Of a DNA stretch of 35,678 nucleotides, positions 26,474 through 35,016 are shown piece by piece. Each line of letters begins with the position of its first letter. Positions within the stretch are counted from its first letter, which is position 1. This DNA comes from JAKACA01 sp050010115. Lineage in GTDB: Bacteria > Actinomycetota > Acidimicrobiia > Acidimicrobiales > Bog-793. The DNA lies in contig JBEKLQ010000031.1 in assembly GCA_050010115.1 (NCBI GenBank), forward strand, positions 1-35,678. Direction: 5' to 3'. The notes beneath the pieces were generated by a model. The model saw only the letters and a program-made list of their open reading frames with translations. It did not search any database and had not been told where the DNA came from. The position numbers and the translations under genes were made by a program.

Positions 26474-27205
26474 ATGGCATCCAAGAGGGATCCCCACACT
26501 CCGCACCACGTGATGGTCATCGACACGAACCGCTGTGTCGGCTGCTGGACGTGCGCCGTGGCGTGCAAGGAGATCAACAACGAACCGCTCGGTTTCTGGT
26601 GGAACCGCGTGCTCACGACGGCGCCGAACGAGTCGACGACCGCTGAGGCGCCGGCGAGCGAGAACATCGACGTGCCGTGGGGCGTCTTCCCGAACCTCGA
26701 GCTCGCCTACCTGCCGGTCGCCTGCCAACACTGCAACGACGCTCCCTGCGTAAAGGTCTGCCCGGTACAGGCGACCTTCCGCCGGGACGACGGCACCGTG
26801 CTCGTCGACTACGAGCGCTGCATCGGCTGCCGTTACTGCATGGCGGCCTGCCCCTACGGCGTCCGCATCTTCAACTGGGGCGACGCCGAGTACGCCCCCG
26901 GAGGGATCGTCGGCTACGGCAAGGACTACCGCTACGAGGGCCGACTCGTCTTCATGCCGGTGCGCCCGAAGGGCGTCGTCGAGAAGTGCACGTTCTGTGT
27001 CGAGCGGATCGATGTCGGCCAGGAGCCGTTCTGCGTCGAGGCCTGCCCGATCGGCGCCCGCATCTTCGGGGACCTGGCTGACCCCGACAGCGAGGTCAGC
27101 CAGCTCGTGAACGAGGCGGGCGCTGCGCAGCTCCACCCCGAGCTCGGCACGGATCCGAACGTCTACTACGTGCCCGTGCGCAAGCGCGTGGTACAAGAGA
27201 GCTGA
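26474..27205 (+). CDS. Four-cluster [4Fe-4S] electron-transfer subunit (DmsB/PsrB-like)
   Basis: The product is 243 residues from ATG 26474; a GTG at 26465 overlapping the previous stop (GTGA) is an alternative. Sixteen cysteines form four cluster motifs: CVGCWTCAVAC (21-31), CQHCNDAPCVKVC (84-96), CIGCRYCMAAC (116-126) and CTFCVERIDVGQEPFCVEAC (172-191). All keep cysteine at every ligand position, so four [4Fe-4S] clusters are expected, unlike NarH. No signal peptide is present; such subunits are co-exported with the Tat-bearing partner. It links the catalytic subunit to the NrfD-type membrane protein encoded next. Confidence 0.93.
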   Translation: MASKRDPHTPHHVMVIDTNRCVGCWTCAVACKEINNEPLGFWWNRVLTTAPNESTTAEAPASENIDVPWGVFPNLELAYLPVACQHCNDAPCVKVCPVQATFRRDDGTVLVDYERCIGCRYCMAACPYGVRIFNWGDAEYAPGGIVGYGKDYRYEGRLVFMPVRPKGVVEKCTFCVERIDVGQEPFCVEACPIGARIFGDLADPDSEVSQLVNEAGAAQLHPELGTDPNVYYVPVRKRVVQES

Positions 27206-27215
27206 GGGGTAAGCC

Positions 27216-28538
27216 ATGGCTACGACCACTGCCCCGCTTCCGATCGCCGCCACGCACGTGCGGGGCGAGCGGCACGGTATCCGCCTGTGGTACGCGCTCC
27301 TCGCTGCCGCCGGCGCTTTCGGTCTCGCAGCGTGGATCTACGAACTCGAGACCGGCCTCGCCGCCACCGGCATGCGGGATGTCGTGTCGTGGGGGATGTA
27401 CATCTTCACGTTCGCCTTCTTCATCGGCCTGTCCGCCGGTGGGCTCATCATGGCCTCGAGCGCCGAGGTCTTCGGGATCAAAGCCCTGAAGCCCCTCTCG
27501 CGGCTCGGGGTGCTCTCGGCGGCGGCGTGCGTGACGGTGGCCGCGCTCATGATCATCCCGGACCTCGGGCGTCCCGACCGGATTCTCAACATCTTCATCC
27601 ACCCCAACTGGACCTCCCCACTCATCTGGGACATCCTGATCATCTCGATCTACTTCGTCTTCTCGCTGGTGGACCTCGCCGTTCTTCAGCGTCACGAGTC
27701 CGAGCCGAGCCGGCTTCGCCGGACGGTGCGGGTGCTCGCCTACGTGGGGCTCCCGACGGCGGTGCTACTGCACTCGGTGACTGCGTGGATCTTCGGCCTG
27801 CAGATCGCCCGGACATGGTGGAACACCTCGCTTATGGCGCCGCTGTTCGTCGCGTCGGCGATCCTGTCGGGCACGGCACTCGTGACGCTCCTCGCCCTTG
27901 CTGCCGAGCGCTGGGCCGGACTCGCGCTGCCGAGCGAGACGAGGCGCTGGCTGCGGGGCTTCATCACCGTCTCCCTCATCGTCGACCTGTTCTTCGTGGG
28001 CTGTGACTACGTCACGGTCCTGTGGGGCAACGTGCCGTCGGACCGATCGGCGCTCAACCTCGTGCTGCCGGGTGGGCCCTGGGCGTGGATCTTCTGGGTG
28101 GAGTGGATCCTGGGCGGAGTGATCCCGCTGGCGCTCCTGCTCGCGCCACGGCTGCGCCGGGTGCCGGGGTCTCTCGGCGTTGCGGCGTGCCTCACCGTCG
28201 TCGGTGTCTACGCCTTCCGCATCGAGCTCGTCGTCATCGGCTTCGTCAACCCGCTCACCCAGTATCCGCCGGGGAATGCCCTCGGCACGTACAACCCGGC
28301 CGCAACCTCGTTCCAGCTCGTCGGTCGGTACTCCCCGACTTGGGTCGAGTACGGGATCATCCTCGGCCTTGTCGCCCTCTTCGCAGCGATCGTGACGGTG
28401 GGCTACCACCGGCTGATCGGACCGCTGGCGCTTGGCGTCACGGACCAGGCGGAGCCGGCGACGGCACTTTCGATGTCCGGCCCGCCTGCCGATGATCCGA
28501 CAGCGACGGTGGAAACGCCCACCGACAACGAGCACTGA
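27216..28538 (+). CDS. NrfD/PsrC-family membrane anchor, quinone-linked
   Basis: The product is 440 residues. ATG 27216 follows GAGGGGTAAGCC. It has about ten membrane helices and the NrfD-family opening SWGMYIFTFAFFIGLSAGG, then PDLGRPDRILNIFIHPNWTSPL and SVTAWIFGLQIARTWWNT. These segments line the quinone site in PsrC/NrfD proteins, which exchange electrons between quinones and an extracytoplasmic Fe-S subunit without heme. The last 50 residues are a polar tail. Gene order catalytic-FeS-NrfD is that of polysulfide, thiosulfate and DMSO-type reductases. Confidence 0.92.
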   Translation: MATTTAPLPIAATHVRGERHGIRLWYALLAAAGAFGLAAWIYELETGLAATGMRDVVSWGMYIFTFAFFIGLSAGGLIMASSAEVFGIKALKPLSRLGVLSAAACVTVAALMIIPDLGRPDRILNIFIHPNWTSPLIWDILIISIYFVFSLVDLAVLQRHESEPSRLRRTVRVLAYVGLPTAVLLHSVTAWIFGLQIARTWWNTSLMAPLFVASAILSGTALVTLLALAAERWAGLALPSETRRWLRGFITVSLIVDLFFVGCDYVTVLWGNVPSDRSALNLVLPGGPWAWIFWVEWILGGVIPLALLLAPRLRRVPGSLGVAACLTVVGVYAFRIELVVIGFVNPLTQYPPGNALGTYNPAATSFQLVGRYSPTWVEYGIILGLVALFAAIVTVGYHRLIGPLALGVTDQAEPATALSMSGPPADDPTATVETPTDNEH

Positions 28539-28548
28539 GGCGGATCGG

Positions 28549-29238
28549 ATGACAATCGACTCGGCGCCACTCAACGGCACGAAGAACGCCTCGATCGAGG
28601 GATCGGTCTCCGGGACTGCCATCGACGGCGGCACCGTGATCGCCGCCCTCGACCTGCTGGCGCACTGGTGGAGCCGACCAGTGGCCGACGAGCTCAGCAC
28701 GTGGCTCGACGCAGTCGAGATCGAGGCGGACGTCCGTCGCCGGATCTCCGGCGATACCGAGGTCGCAACGACCCGGCTGTCGTTCGGCCTCGAGGATGCG
28801 CCCGTCCTGCTCGACGAGCACGAACGCCTCTTCGTCGGACCTGGGCACGTTCCGTGTCCTCCATACGAGTCGTTCTGGAGAGAGGATGTCCCTGTCGAAA
28901 TGCGGCGAAGCCTGATGGGGCCCTGCACGGCCGATCTCCGTCGGCTCTATGGTGAGCTCGAGATCGAGGTGACGCCGGCGACCGGTGAGCTGCCCGATTA
29001 CATCGCCGTGGAGTTCGAGGCGCTCGCCTACGCACTCTCGTTCGAAGAGACGTCCTCGGTGGCCAGGGCGCTCTTCTTCGATCATGTGAGACAGTGGCTG
29101 CCACGTCTGTGCCGAGCCGTCGTCCACGAAGCCGAGCATCCCTTCTACCGGGACCTCGGCGCACTGACCTTCGGCTGGCTCGGCTACATCCAGCGCTACT
29201 TCGAGACGGCCGCCGAGGTCCAGCCCGGGGCTCCCTGA
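28549..29238 (+). CDS. TorD/DmsD-family molybdoenzyme chaperone
   Basis: The product is 229 residues from ATG 28549, preceded by GAGGCGG. It is all-helical in character. The family region is LFVGPGHVPCPPYESFWRED, with the typical G-P-x5-PPYES-W pattern of TorD/DmsD/NarJ-like chaperones, followed by DYIAVEFEALAYAL and FFDHVRQWLPRLCRAV. Such proteins bind the Tat signal of a molybdoenzyme and hold it until the cofactor is inserted, so the client is most likely the catalytic subunit encoded three genes upstream. The stop overlaps the next start (TGATG). Confidence 0.9.
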   Translation: MTIDSAPLNGTKNASIEGSVSGTAIDGGTVIAALDLLAHWWSRPVADELSTWLDAVEIEADVRRRISGDTEVATTRLSFGLEDAPVLLDEHERLFVGPGHVPCPPYESFWREDVPVEMRRSLMGPCTADLRRLYGELEIEVTPATGELPDYIAVEFEALAYALSFEETSSVARALFFDHVRQWLPRLCRAVVHEAEHPFYRDLGALTFGWLGYIQRYFETAAEVQPGAP

Positions 29239-30959
29239 TGACGGCGGCTTCGCCGCCGTCCGAGAGTGCCTGCGCACGGGCGGGTGCCGGAGCGTGGCCA
29301 TTGGCAGTAAAGGGATCGTCAGCCGTCGAGTCGCCGCCCGAAATCACGACCAGCTGGCGGCGCCCTGGAATGCCCAACACCGAGCAAACGGTGGTTCTCC
29401 TATGCTCCGACGTATCTGAGGTCGGGCCCAGCCCGATCTCCGCCGCCGCCATCGCCGCGGCGCTACGCAGGGGTGCGCCACAGGCGCGGATCTTCATCGT
29501 GGAGAACCTCTGCTCGGGGCCCGCCGCCGTCTCTGCAACCCTGCAAACCCTTGAGGCGCGTCGCGTCGCCATCGGCTGCCGGCAGGGGGCAACGAGACGG
29601 GAGGAGATCCTCGCCCACTTGCGTCGCGCACGCATCCACCCGTCGGGGGTCCAGCTCGTCGACCTGATGCCGGCCGAGCAGTCGGTTCCAGCCGTTGTTG
29701 GCGAACAGTCGATCGCCCGCATGCGAGCGGCGCTGGCACGGCTCTCTTGCGCCGACCTCGAGGGCCCGGTCAGCGAGCGCATGGCACCCGGCTCCGTGGA
29801 GGTCTCTCGCCGGAGCGCGTTCCGTCTCGGCAACGTCGCTCGCCGTCCGGTTGCCTGCTTCACCGAGGGTCGCTGCGACGGTGGCGGGTGCTGCCGGGCG
29901 TGCGTCGAGGCCTGTCCTCACGGGGCGCTACATCTCACCGGCGTCCGGCTGTCAGTCGACGGGGCGGCGTGCACAGGGTGCGGTGCCTGCCTCAGCGTAT
30001 GCGGGTCGGGCGCCATCTCGCTGAACGGATCCTCGATCAGCGAGCTCGAGGCGGCTGCGAGCGTGCTCGTTGCAGAAGCGCGTCAGCTCGGCTCGTGCTC
30101 GGCTGGCGGGGTGGCGATCGTCTGTGCAAGAGCCGTGGCCGAGGTGCCCCTTGGAGGGAGTTGGCTTCCCCTCGAGGTGCCTTCGCTCGAGATGGTGTCT
30201 GCCGGCTGGCCGTTGCAGGTACTGAGCGCCGGCGTCGGCGTGAAACTCGTGGGATGCGACGATGATGCGTGCGCCAGCCGCGGACGCGAACTCTCCCGCT
30301 TCTGCGCCGACTTGGTCGACCACGCCGCTCCGGCGTGGCGTCCGCTGATCGGCCAGCCCGAGCGCTCGGAGCCTCTCTACCCCAGCCGCTCCGCAGGGAT
30401 TCCGGCAGGGGCTCCTGCGTCGATCAAGCTTCGCGAACCCGAGGCGACCGCACGTGTCCTTTCTGCGCTCGTCTCGCTACCAAGTGACTACCTCACCCGG
30501 ACAGAGAGATGGCGAATCGAGTCACCGGCGGCTTCGCTCGGCGAGATCACCATCGATGGTGGCGGGTGCTCTGCGTGCGGCTGTTGCACGCTCGCCTGTC
30601 CCACGGGTGCGCTGAAAGCGGCGCACCGGGAGGGAGTGCTGGCGTTCTCGGTTGACGCGTCGGCGTGCTCGGCCTGCGGGGCCTGCGTCTCGTCATGTCC
30701 TGAGGCCGTCGTGACGCTCCGGCGGGTCGTCGACTCCGTGAGCTTTGCTGAAGGTCGCCGTCGGATCGCCGAGGTCGGGGTCGGTGCTTGCTGCGAGTCT
30801 TGTGGCCGGCCACTCGCCAGTGGTCTTGCTGGCGGCGTCGTGGGGCTGCGCCTCGCTACGTCGCACCCTCAGATCGCCGCTCGGTTACGAGACGAGGGTC
30901 GGTGCACCGACTGCCTGCTGATGGCCAGACGGCCAGTGCGCACCAAGCCGACGGCGTAG
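29238..30959 (+). CDS. Large polyferredoxin with MvhD-like segment
   Basis: The product is 573 residues; ATG 29238 overlaps the chaperone stop. No signal peptide or membrane helix is seen, so it is probably cytosolic. Residues 50-145 resemble the N-terminal region of HdrA-like proteins (TVVLLCSDVS; ENLCSGPAAV). Ferredoxin motifs follow at 213-226 (an irregular Cys-rich CDGGGCCRACVEACP), 245-255 (CTGCGACLSVC), 444-454 (CSACGCCTLACP) and 477-487 (CSACGACVSSCP). Residues 275-360 resemble the MvhD/FlpD delta-subunit domain (GVAIVCARA; VKLVGCDDDACAS). The end has CCESC at 518-522 and CTDC at 556-559, a zinc-ribbon- or rubredoxin-like pair. It could link the membrane enzyme to soluble donors; the partner is not in the window. 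Confidence 0.82.
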   Translation: MTAASPPSESACARAGAGAWPLAVKGSSAVESPPEITTSWRRPGMPNTEQTVVLLCSDVSEVGPSPISAAAIAAALRRGAPQARIFIVENLCSGPAAVSATLQTLEARRVAIGCRQGATRREEILAHLRRARIHPSGVQLVDLMPAEQSVPAVVGEQSIARMRAALARLSCADLEGPVSERMAPGSVEVSRRSAFRLGNVARRPVACFTEGRCDGGGCCRACVEACPHGALHLTGVRLSVDGAACTGCGACLSVCGSGAISLNGSSISELEAAASVLVAEARQLGSCSAGGVAIVCARAVAEVPLGGSWLPLEVPSLEMVSAGWPLQVLSAGVGVKLVGCDDDACASRGRELSRFCADLVDHAAPAWRPLIGQPERSEPLYPSRSAGIPAGAPASIKLREPEATARVLSALVSLPSDYLTRTERWRIESPAASLGEITIDGGGCSACGCCTLACPTGALKAAHREGVLAFSVDASACSACGACVSSCPEAVVTLRRVVDSVSFAEGRRRIAEVGVGACCESCGRPLASGLAGGVVGLRLATSHPQIAARLRDEGRCTDCLLMARRPVRTKPTA

Positions 30960-31035
30960 GCGCGCTTGACCGTCATGTTGATCCGGGGGACGCTTGCATG
31001 AGCAGTCGGATGACGCCTGTGCTGGAAGGGAAGAT

Positions 31036-31503
31036 GTGGACACCGCTGAGCTCGAGGCTGCGTACGGGGAGTTCCTCCAGGCTGCAGCCGACGCCGGCCC
31101 CGCTGCTCCTTCCGGTGACGGATGGGACGTGGACACCGTGCTCGCGCATGTAGCAGCCAGCAGCCGCATGCTCTCCGCTGCGACTGCCGAGCTGTTGTCG
31201 GGACGGATCCCGGTGGTCGACAACCGCCCGACTCAATCCCGGCAGTATCTCGATGCGATCGTGAGGAGTGCCGCCGGCCGTGGTGAACTTCTTGGCACGG
31301 TAAGGAGATCTGGGCAAGAACTCGTGATCCTCGTCTCCCAACTCGCAGAAGAACAGGCTGCCACGAGCGTGCCCACGATCATCGTCGATGGTGGGCGGAT
31401 CCGGGTGGAGCGTCCGGTGCCGTACTCGAGGCTCCTCGAAGCGAGCCACATCCGCGAGCACCTCGAACAACTGCACGGTTTGGTGGAACACATGGGCGGT
31501 TGA
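31036..31503 (+). CDS. DinB / maleylpyruvate-isomerase-like protein
   Basis: The product is 155 residues. GTG 31036 was chosen because GGAAGGGAAG lies just upstream; an in-frame TTG 42 bases earlier has no such site. The N-terminal helix bundle contains GWDVDTVLAHVAASSRML, similar to the W-x-(V/A)-x-x-(V/L)-(L/A)-H-(V/L) pattern of the mycothiol-dependent maleylpyruvate isomerase N-terminal domain, a DinB-like fold common in actinobacteria. The C terminus has ASHIREHLEQLHGLVEH. Full metal-binding triads are not obvious, so enzymatic activity is uncertain. It is probably separate from the polyferredoxin operon. Confidence 0.6.
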   Translation: MDTAELEAAYGEFLQAAADAGPAAPSGDGWDVDTVLAHVAASSRMLSAATAELLSGRIPVVDNRPTQSRQYLDAIVRSAAGRGELLGTVRRSGQELVILVSQLAEEQAATSVPTIIVDGGRIRVERPVPYSRLLEASHIREHLEQLHGLVEHMGG

Positions 31504-31585
31504 CACCTCCGGTCCGAGACCATTGCGGATCCGCCAGGTTCCACCGCCGGGCGTACCATGGAGCCAAGATGGGATCGAGAGGGGA

Positions 31586-31924
31586 ATGGCCGTGACCGAG
31601 GAGTACCTGCCTGACGTCTACGTTCGCCTGCGATCACGCTTCCCCACGGTCGCCGGAGCCCTGGACACCCTTGGCGAAGCCACCGAGAGCGCCGGGCCGC
31701 TCGACGAGCGCACGCAGCGTCTCGTGAAGCTCGGCATCGCCATAGGCGCGGCGGCGGAGGGCGCGGTTCGTTCGGGCACGCGCCGCGCGTTGGCCGCCGG
31801 CGCCTCACCCGAGGAGATTCTGCAGGTCGCCGTCCTGGCGATCACCACGAGGGGGTTTCCGGCGGCGGTTGCCGCCTTCTCGTGGATCGACGAGGTGCTG
31901 TCCGCCGGCTCGAGTTCAAGATGA
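31586..31924 (+). CDS. Carboxymuconolactone decarboxylase/AhpD-like protein without catalytic cysteine
   Basis: The product is 112 residues from ATG 31586, preceded by GAGAGGGG. The alignment pattern (QRLVKLGIAIGAAAEGAVRS, then RRALAAGASPEEILQVAVLA and TTRGFPAAVAAFSWID) fits the CMD family of small helical, usually oligomeric proteins. AhpD members use a CxxC pair. Here that stretch has no cysteine at all, so disulfide chemistry is ruled out and another role, perhaps binding, is likely. It stands on its own between the DinB-like gene and a convergent universal stress protein. Confidence 0.75.
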   Translation: MAVTEEYLPDVYVRLRSRFPTVAGALDTLGEATESAGPLDERTQRLVKLGIAIGAAAEGAVRSGTRRALAAGASPEEILQVAVLAITTRGFPAAVAAFSWIDEVLSAGSSSR

Positions 31925-31941
31925 TCGACTGCCGGTACCGA

Positions 31942-32343
31942 TCATGGGACGATGAGCACGGCGTGCCGTGAGTCGTCCAAGAGGCGCTTTGGAACCGATC
32001 CGATGTGGATCAAGGGGTGTCTCGAACGACCGACCACGATGAGATCGGCAACGCACTCGTCGGCCAGGCGTTTCAGCTCGAGAGCGACGTCCCCTTCGCG
32101 GTAGAAGAAGGAGCCACCGACGTCTGCCCGCTCGAACTCTTCGTTCACGAGTTGCTCGAGCTGCTTCGCGTAGTCCTCGTAGTCCATCGGGAGGACGCCG
32201 ACCCCAAAAGGGACAACTTGGTGAGAAACGAAGCATGCACTGAGGCGCGCCTGCTCTCGAACGGCGAGACCGATCGAGAAGGACAGCGCGTGAAGGCTCG
32301 GCTCCGAACCGTCGATTCCGACCACCACGCTCATGATGCCCAT
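31942..32343 (-). CDS. Universal stress protein (UspA family)
   Basis: The product is 133 residues, a single Usp domain. It opens with SVVVGIDGSEPSLHAL, the usual first strand and acidic residue, and ends with ADLIVVGRSRHPLIHIGSV then SRHAVLIVP. The nucleotide-binding motif of ATP-binding members, G-x2-G-x9-G(S/T), is imperfect here (GRSRHPLIHIGS), so ATP binding is uncertain. ATG 32343 or ATG 32334 may be the start; neither has a strong ribosome-binding site. It is divergent from the TetR gene with 95 bp between them. Confidence 0.9.
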   Translation of the reverse strand: MGIMSVVVGIDGSEPSLHALSFSIGLAVREQARLSACFVSHQVVPFGVGVLPMDYEDYAKQLEQLVNEEFERADVGGSFFYREGDVALELKRLADECVADLIVVGRSRHPLIHIGSVPKRLLDDSRHAVLIVP

Positions 32344-32438
32344 GGGGATGAACTTACTCTCGAGCTCTCAGAATCCGAAGGTTGGGGCCTGCTCGGCGAA
32401 CATGGCTGCAGGTGCTGCAATGTTACACTCAACGCACG

Positions 32439-33206
32439 ATGGCGCCCTCAGCACCCGTGTCTCCCGATGGAACGGACAGGGCACTCTTCAGCGAAACGCG
32501 TCCGAACCCGGCAGGCCCTGGTGGGCGACGCGATCGGAAGAAGCAGGCGACGCGCCGGGCGCTTCGCAACGCCGCCCTCGAGCTGGTGGCAGAACGGGGC
32601 TTCGCGCATGTCACGGTCGAGGACATCGCCGAGGCGGCGGACGTCTCCACGAGAACCTTCTTCAACTACTTCCCCTCCAAGGAGTCCGCCGTCATCGGTG
32701 CTGATCCGGAGCGCATCGAGGAGGTGCGGGCGAGCCTGCTCGCACGGCCGAGCGGGGAGTCGCCTCTCGAAGCCCTGCGCTCGGTGACAGTGGAGTACGC
32801 GGCCGCCATCGACGAGGAGTTCGATGATCTCGGAGAGGGCAGGGAGGCGTGGTTCCGCCGGTTCTGCATCGTTCGGGAGGATCCCGACCTGCTCGGCGCG
32901 TACGTCGGGCACACCACCGAAGTCGAGCGGAGCCTCGTTGAGGCCCTGGCGGAGCGTCTTGGGAAGGATCCCGCTCACGACCCCTATCCCGCGCTCGTGA
33001 CGGTGACGGTCTTCGCCGCCGCGCGGGTCGCCGCCCTCTACTGGAGCGCGAACGGCGGCGTGGACTCGCTCGCCCGGCTCACCGGCGCTGCGATCGACAG
33101 CCTCGCCGGGGGGCTCGTCGAGGAAAAGACGTTCGCCGTCCTTCCTTGCCCAGCGGGAACACCAAGCGTGGGCACTTCCTGTCGCAACCCGAGGAGAGCC
33201 AGATGA
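32439..33206 (+). CDS. TetR-family transcriptional regulator
   Basis: The product is 255 residues. A 30-residue non-conserved leader is followed by the TetR helix-turn-helix at about residues 35-85 (ATRRALRNAALELVAERGF, then TVEDIAEAADVSTRTFFNYF and PSKES). The C-terminal ligand domain is helical and includes EEFDDLGEGREAWFRRFCIV. The ATG 33203 of the exporter gene overlaps its stop (ATGA). It probably represses this two-gene unit and releases it when the exported compound is bound. TGTTACACT just upstream may belong to its promoter. Confidence 0.9.
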   Translation: MAPSAPVSPDGTDRALFSETRPNPAGPGGRRDRKKQATRRALRNAALELVAERGFAHVTVEDIAEAADVSTRTFFNYFPSKESAVIGADPERIEEVRASLLARPSGESPLEALRSVTVEYAAAIDEEFDDLGEGREAWFRRFCIVREDPDLLGAYVGHTTEVERSLVEALAERLGKDPAHDPYPALVTVTVFAAARVAALYWSANGGVDSLARLTGAAIDSLAGGLVEEKTFAVLPCPAGTPSVGTSCRNPRRAR

Positions 33207-34837
33207 TCGACTCGTCGACCGAATTGACCGAGGCGCCCATTCCCAATCTGAGCCACCGCCGTGTGCTCGTCATCATCGGCGCCTTGATGTTGGGGATGCT
33301 GCTCGCCGCTCTCGACCAGACGATCGTCTCGACCGCGCTGCCGACGATCGTCGCCGATCTCCACGGGGCGTCGCACCTCTCGTGGATCGTCGTCGCTTAT
33401 CTGCTGGCGGCGACGGTCTCGACGCCGCTGTGGGGAAAGCTGGGCGACCAATACGGGCGGAAGGTCTTCTTCCAGGCAGCCATCGTCATCTTCTTGTGCG
33501 GCTCAATCTGTTCTGGGCTCAGTCACAGCATGATCGAGCTCATCGCTTTCCGGGCCATCCAGGGTCTCGGCGCCGGTGGGCTGATGGTGGGCACGCAGGC
33601 GATCGTCGGGGACATCGTCTCTCCCCGCGAGCGCGGGCGCTACCAAGGTCTCTTCGGTGCTGTGTTCGGCGTGGCGAGCATCGCCGGTCCGCTGCTCGGA
33701 GGCGTGTTTGTCGAGCAGCTCTCCTGGCGCTGGATCTTCTACATCAACGTCCCGATCGGCGTTGTTGCGCTCGTGGTCGTGGCCAGCCGGGTTCCGGGCC
33801 ACCTCCGCCGCGTCCACCACGTCATCGACTATCTCGGCACGACCGTCCTCATTCTCGCTGCGAGCTGCCTCGTGCTCTTCACGAGCCTCGGTGGCACGAC
33901 GTATCGATGGGGCTCGGCGCTGATCATCGCCCTCGGTGTCGCCGGCGCGGTGCTCGTCGGGATCTTCGCCGTCGTGGAGCGGCGTGCCACCGAGCCGGTG
34001 CTGCCGCTTCACCTCTTTTCCAACCGCGCGTTCTCGGTCGCGAGCGTCGTCGGCTTCATCGTCGGCTTTGCGATGTTCGGCGCGATCACCTATCTGCCGG
34101 CGTTCTTCCAGATCGTGCGGGGGGAGTCACCAACGATTTCCGGGCTCCAGCTGTTGCCCCTCATGGCGGGGATGCTGATCGTCTCTATCGGATCCGGACA
34201 GATCATTAGTCGCACCGGCCGCTACCGGGTCTTTCCGATCATCGGAACCGCGCTCATCACCGTCGGGCTCTTGCTCCTGTCGCGGATGGGGATCGGGACG
34301 AGCTCGGTCGCCCAGGCGATCTTCATGCTCGTGCTCGGCATGGGGCTCGGCGCCGTGATGCAGGTGCTCGTGCTCATCGTCCAGAACGCGGTCCCGTACT
34401 CCGAGCTGGGGGTCGCCACCTCGGGGGCGACGTTCTTCCGGTCCATCGGGGGGTCATTCGGCGCGGCGATCTTCGGTGCCATCTTCTCGAACGTGCTCGT
34501 CGGCAACCTGGTGAGGCACCTCCACGGTGCCAAGCTGCCGATCGGACTGACGACCTCGAGCATCACGCCGGCCAGCCTCGACACGCTCTCCGCGGCGGCT
34601 CGTCACGGTCTCATCGCCGCCTATGCCCAGTCGATCCAAACCGTGTTCGTCATCGCAGCACCGATCGGCCTCATCGCGTTCCTCGCGGCGTGGCTGATCC
34701 CTCATGTCGATCTCCGAAGGGGGGTTGGTTCAGCTCCGGCCACCTCGATCGATGCCCCGACTGCGGCACCCGATCCGGAGCATGGATTGCTTGCGCCATC
34801 GACGGCGAGTCGAGCTACACCGACCAACCTCGCCTGA
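33203..34837 (+). CDS. MFS multidrug exporter, DHA2 (EmrB/QacA) type
   Basis: The product is 544 residues with about fourteen membrane helices. ATG 33203 follows GAGGAGAG. Family motifs: LDQTIVSTALPTIVADLHG in helix 1 (the DHA2 motif D1), GKLGDQYGRK (MFS motif A), RAIQGLGAGGLMVGTQAI, and GPLLGGVFVEQLSWRWIFYINVPIG (the antiporter motif C region, written here in two parts: GPLLGGVF and WRWIFYINVPIG). The protein should export hydrophobic or cationic compounds with proton antiport. It is coupled to the TetR gene. The C-terminal 40 residues are polar and variable. Confidence 0.92.
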   Translation: MIDSSTELTEAPIPNLSHRRVLVIIGALMLGMLLAALDQTIVSTALPTIVADLHGASHLSWIVVAYLLAATVSTPLWGKLGDQYGRKVFFQAAIVIFLCGSICSGLSHSMIELIAFRAIQGLGAGGLMVGTQAIVGDIVSPRERGRYQGLFGAVFGVASIAGPLLGGVFVEQLSWRWIFYINVPIGVVALVVVASRVPGHLRRVHHVIDYLGTTVLILAASCLVLFTSLGGTTYRWGSALIIALGVAGAVLVGIFAVVERRATEPVLPLHLFSNRAFSVASVVGFIVGFAMFGAITYLPAFFQIVRGESPTISGLQLLPLMAGMLIVSIGSGQIISRTGRYRVFPIIGTALITVGLLLLSRMGIGTSSVAQAIFMLVLGMGLGAVMQVLVLIVQNAVPYSELGVATSGATFFRSIGGSFGAAIFGAIFSNVLVGNLVRHLHGAKLPIGLTTSSITPASLDTLSAAARHGLIAAYAQSIQTVFVIAAPIGLIAFLAAWLIPHVDLRRGVGSAPATSIDAPTAAPDPEHGLLAPSTASRATPTNLA

Positions 34838-34862
34838 ACGGCCCCACTGGTACTGGACGAGG

Positions 34863-34979
34863 ATGACCGATCCGGAGCGGTGGAGTATCGAGCTGGCGTC
34901 GAGTCTCGAGTCACTCGAGGAACCGTGGAAGGAGCTCGCGGCGGCAAGCGGCAACGTGTTTCTCATCCCGGCGAAGTGA
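34863..34979 (+). pseudogene. Possible N-terminal fragment of a GNAT/CelD-like protein
   Basis: A 38-codon ORF (MTDPERWSIELASSLESLEE, ending PWKELAAASGNVFLIPAK) resembles the opening of CelD/FemAB-type acetyltransferases, where a W-x2-L-A-x4-N-x-F-x-x-P pattern occurs. The frame stops right after that point. No continuation was recognised in other frames, so this is a weak call for a truncated gene. It may equally be a small orphan ORF. Confidence 0.25.
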
Positions 34980-35016
34980 ACGGGCGGCAGTCGCTCGCTT
35001 CGTACTCGAGACGGTC

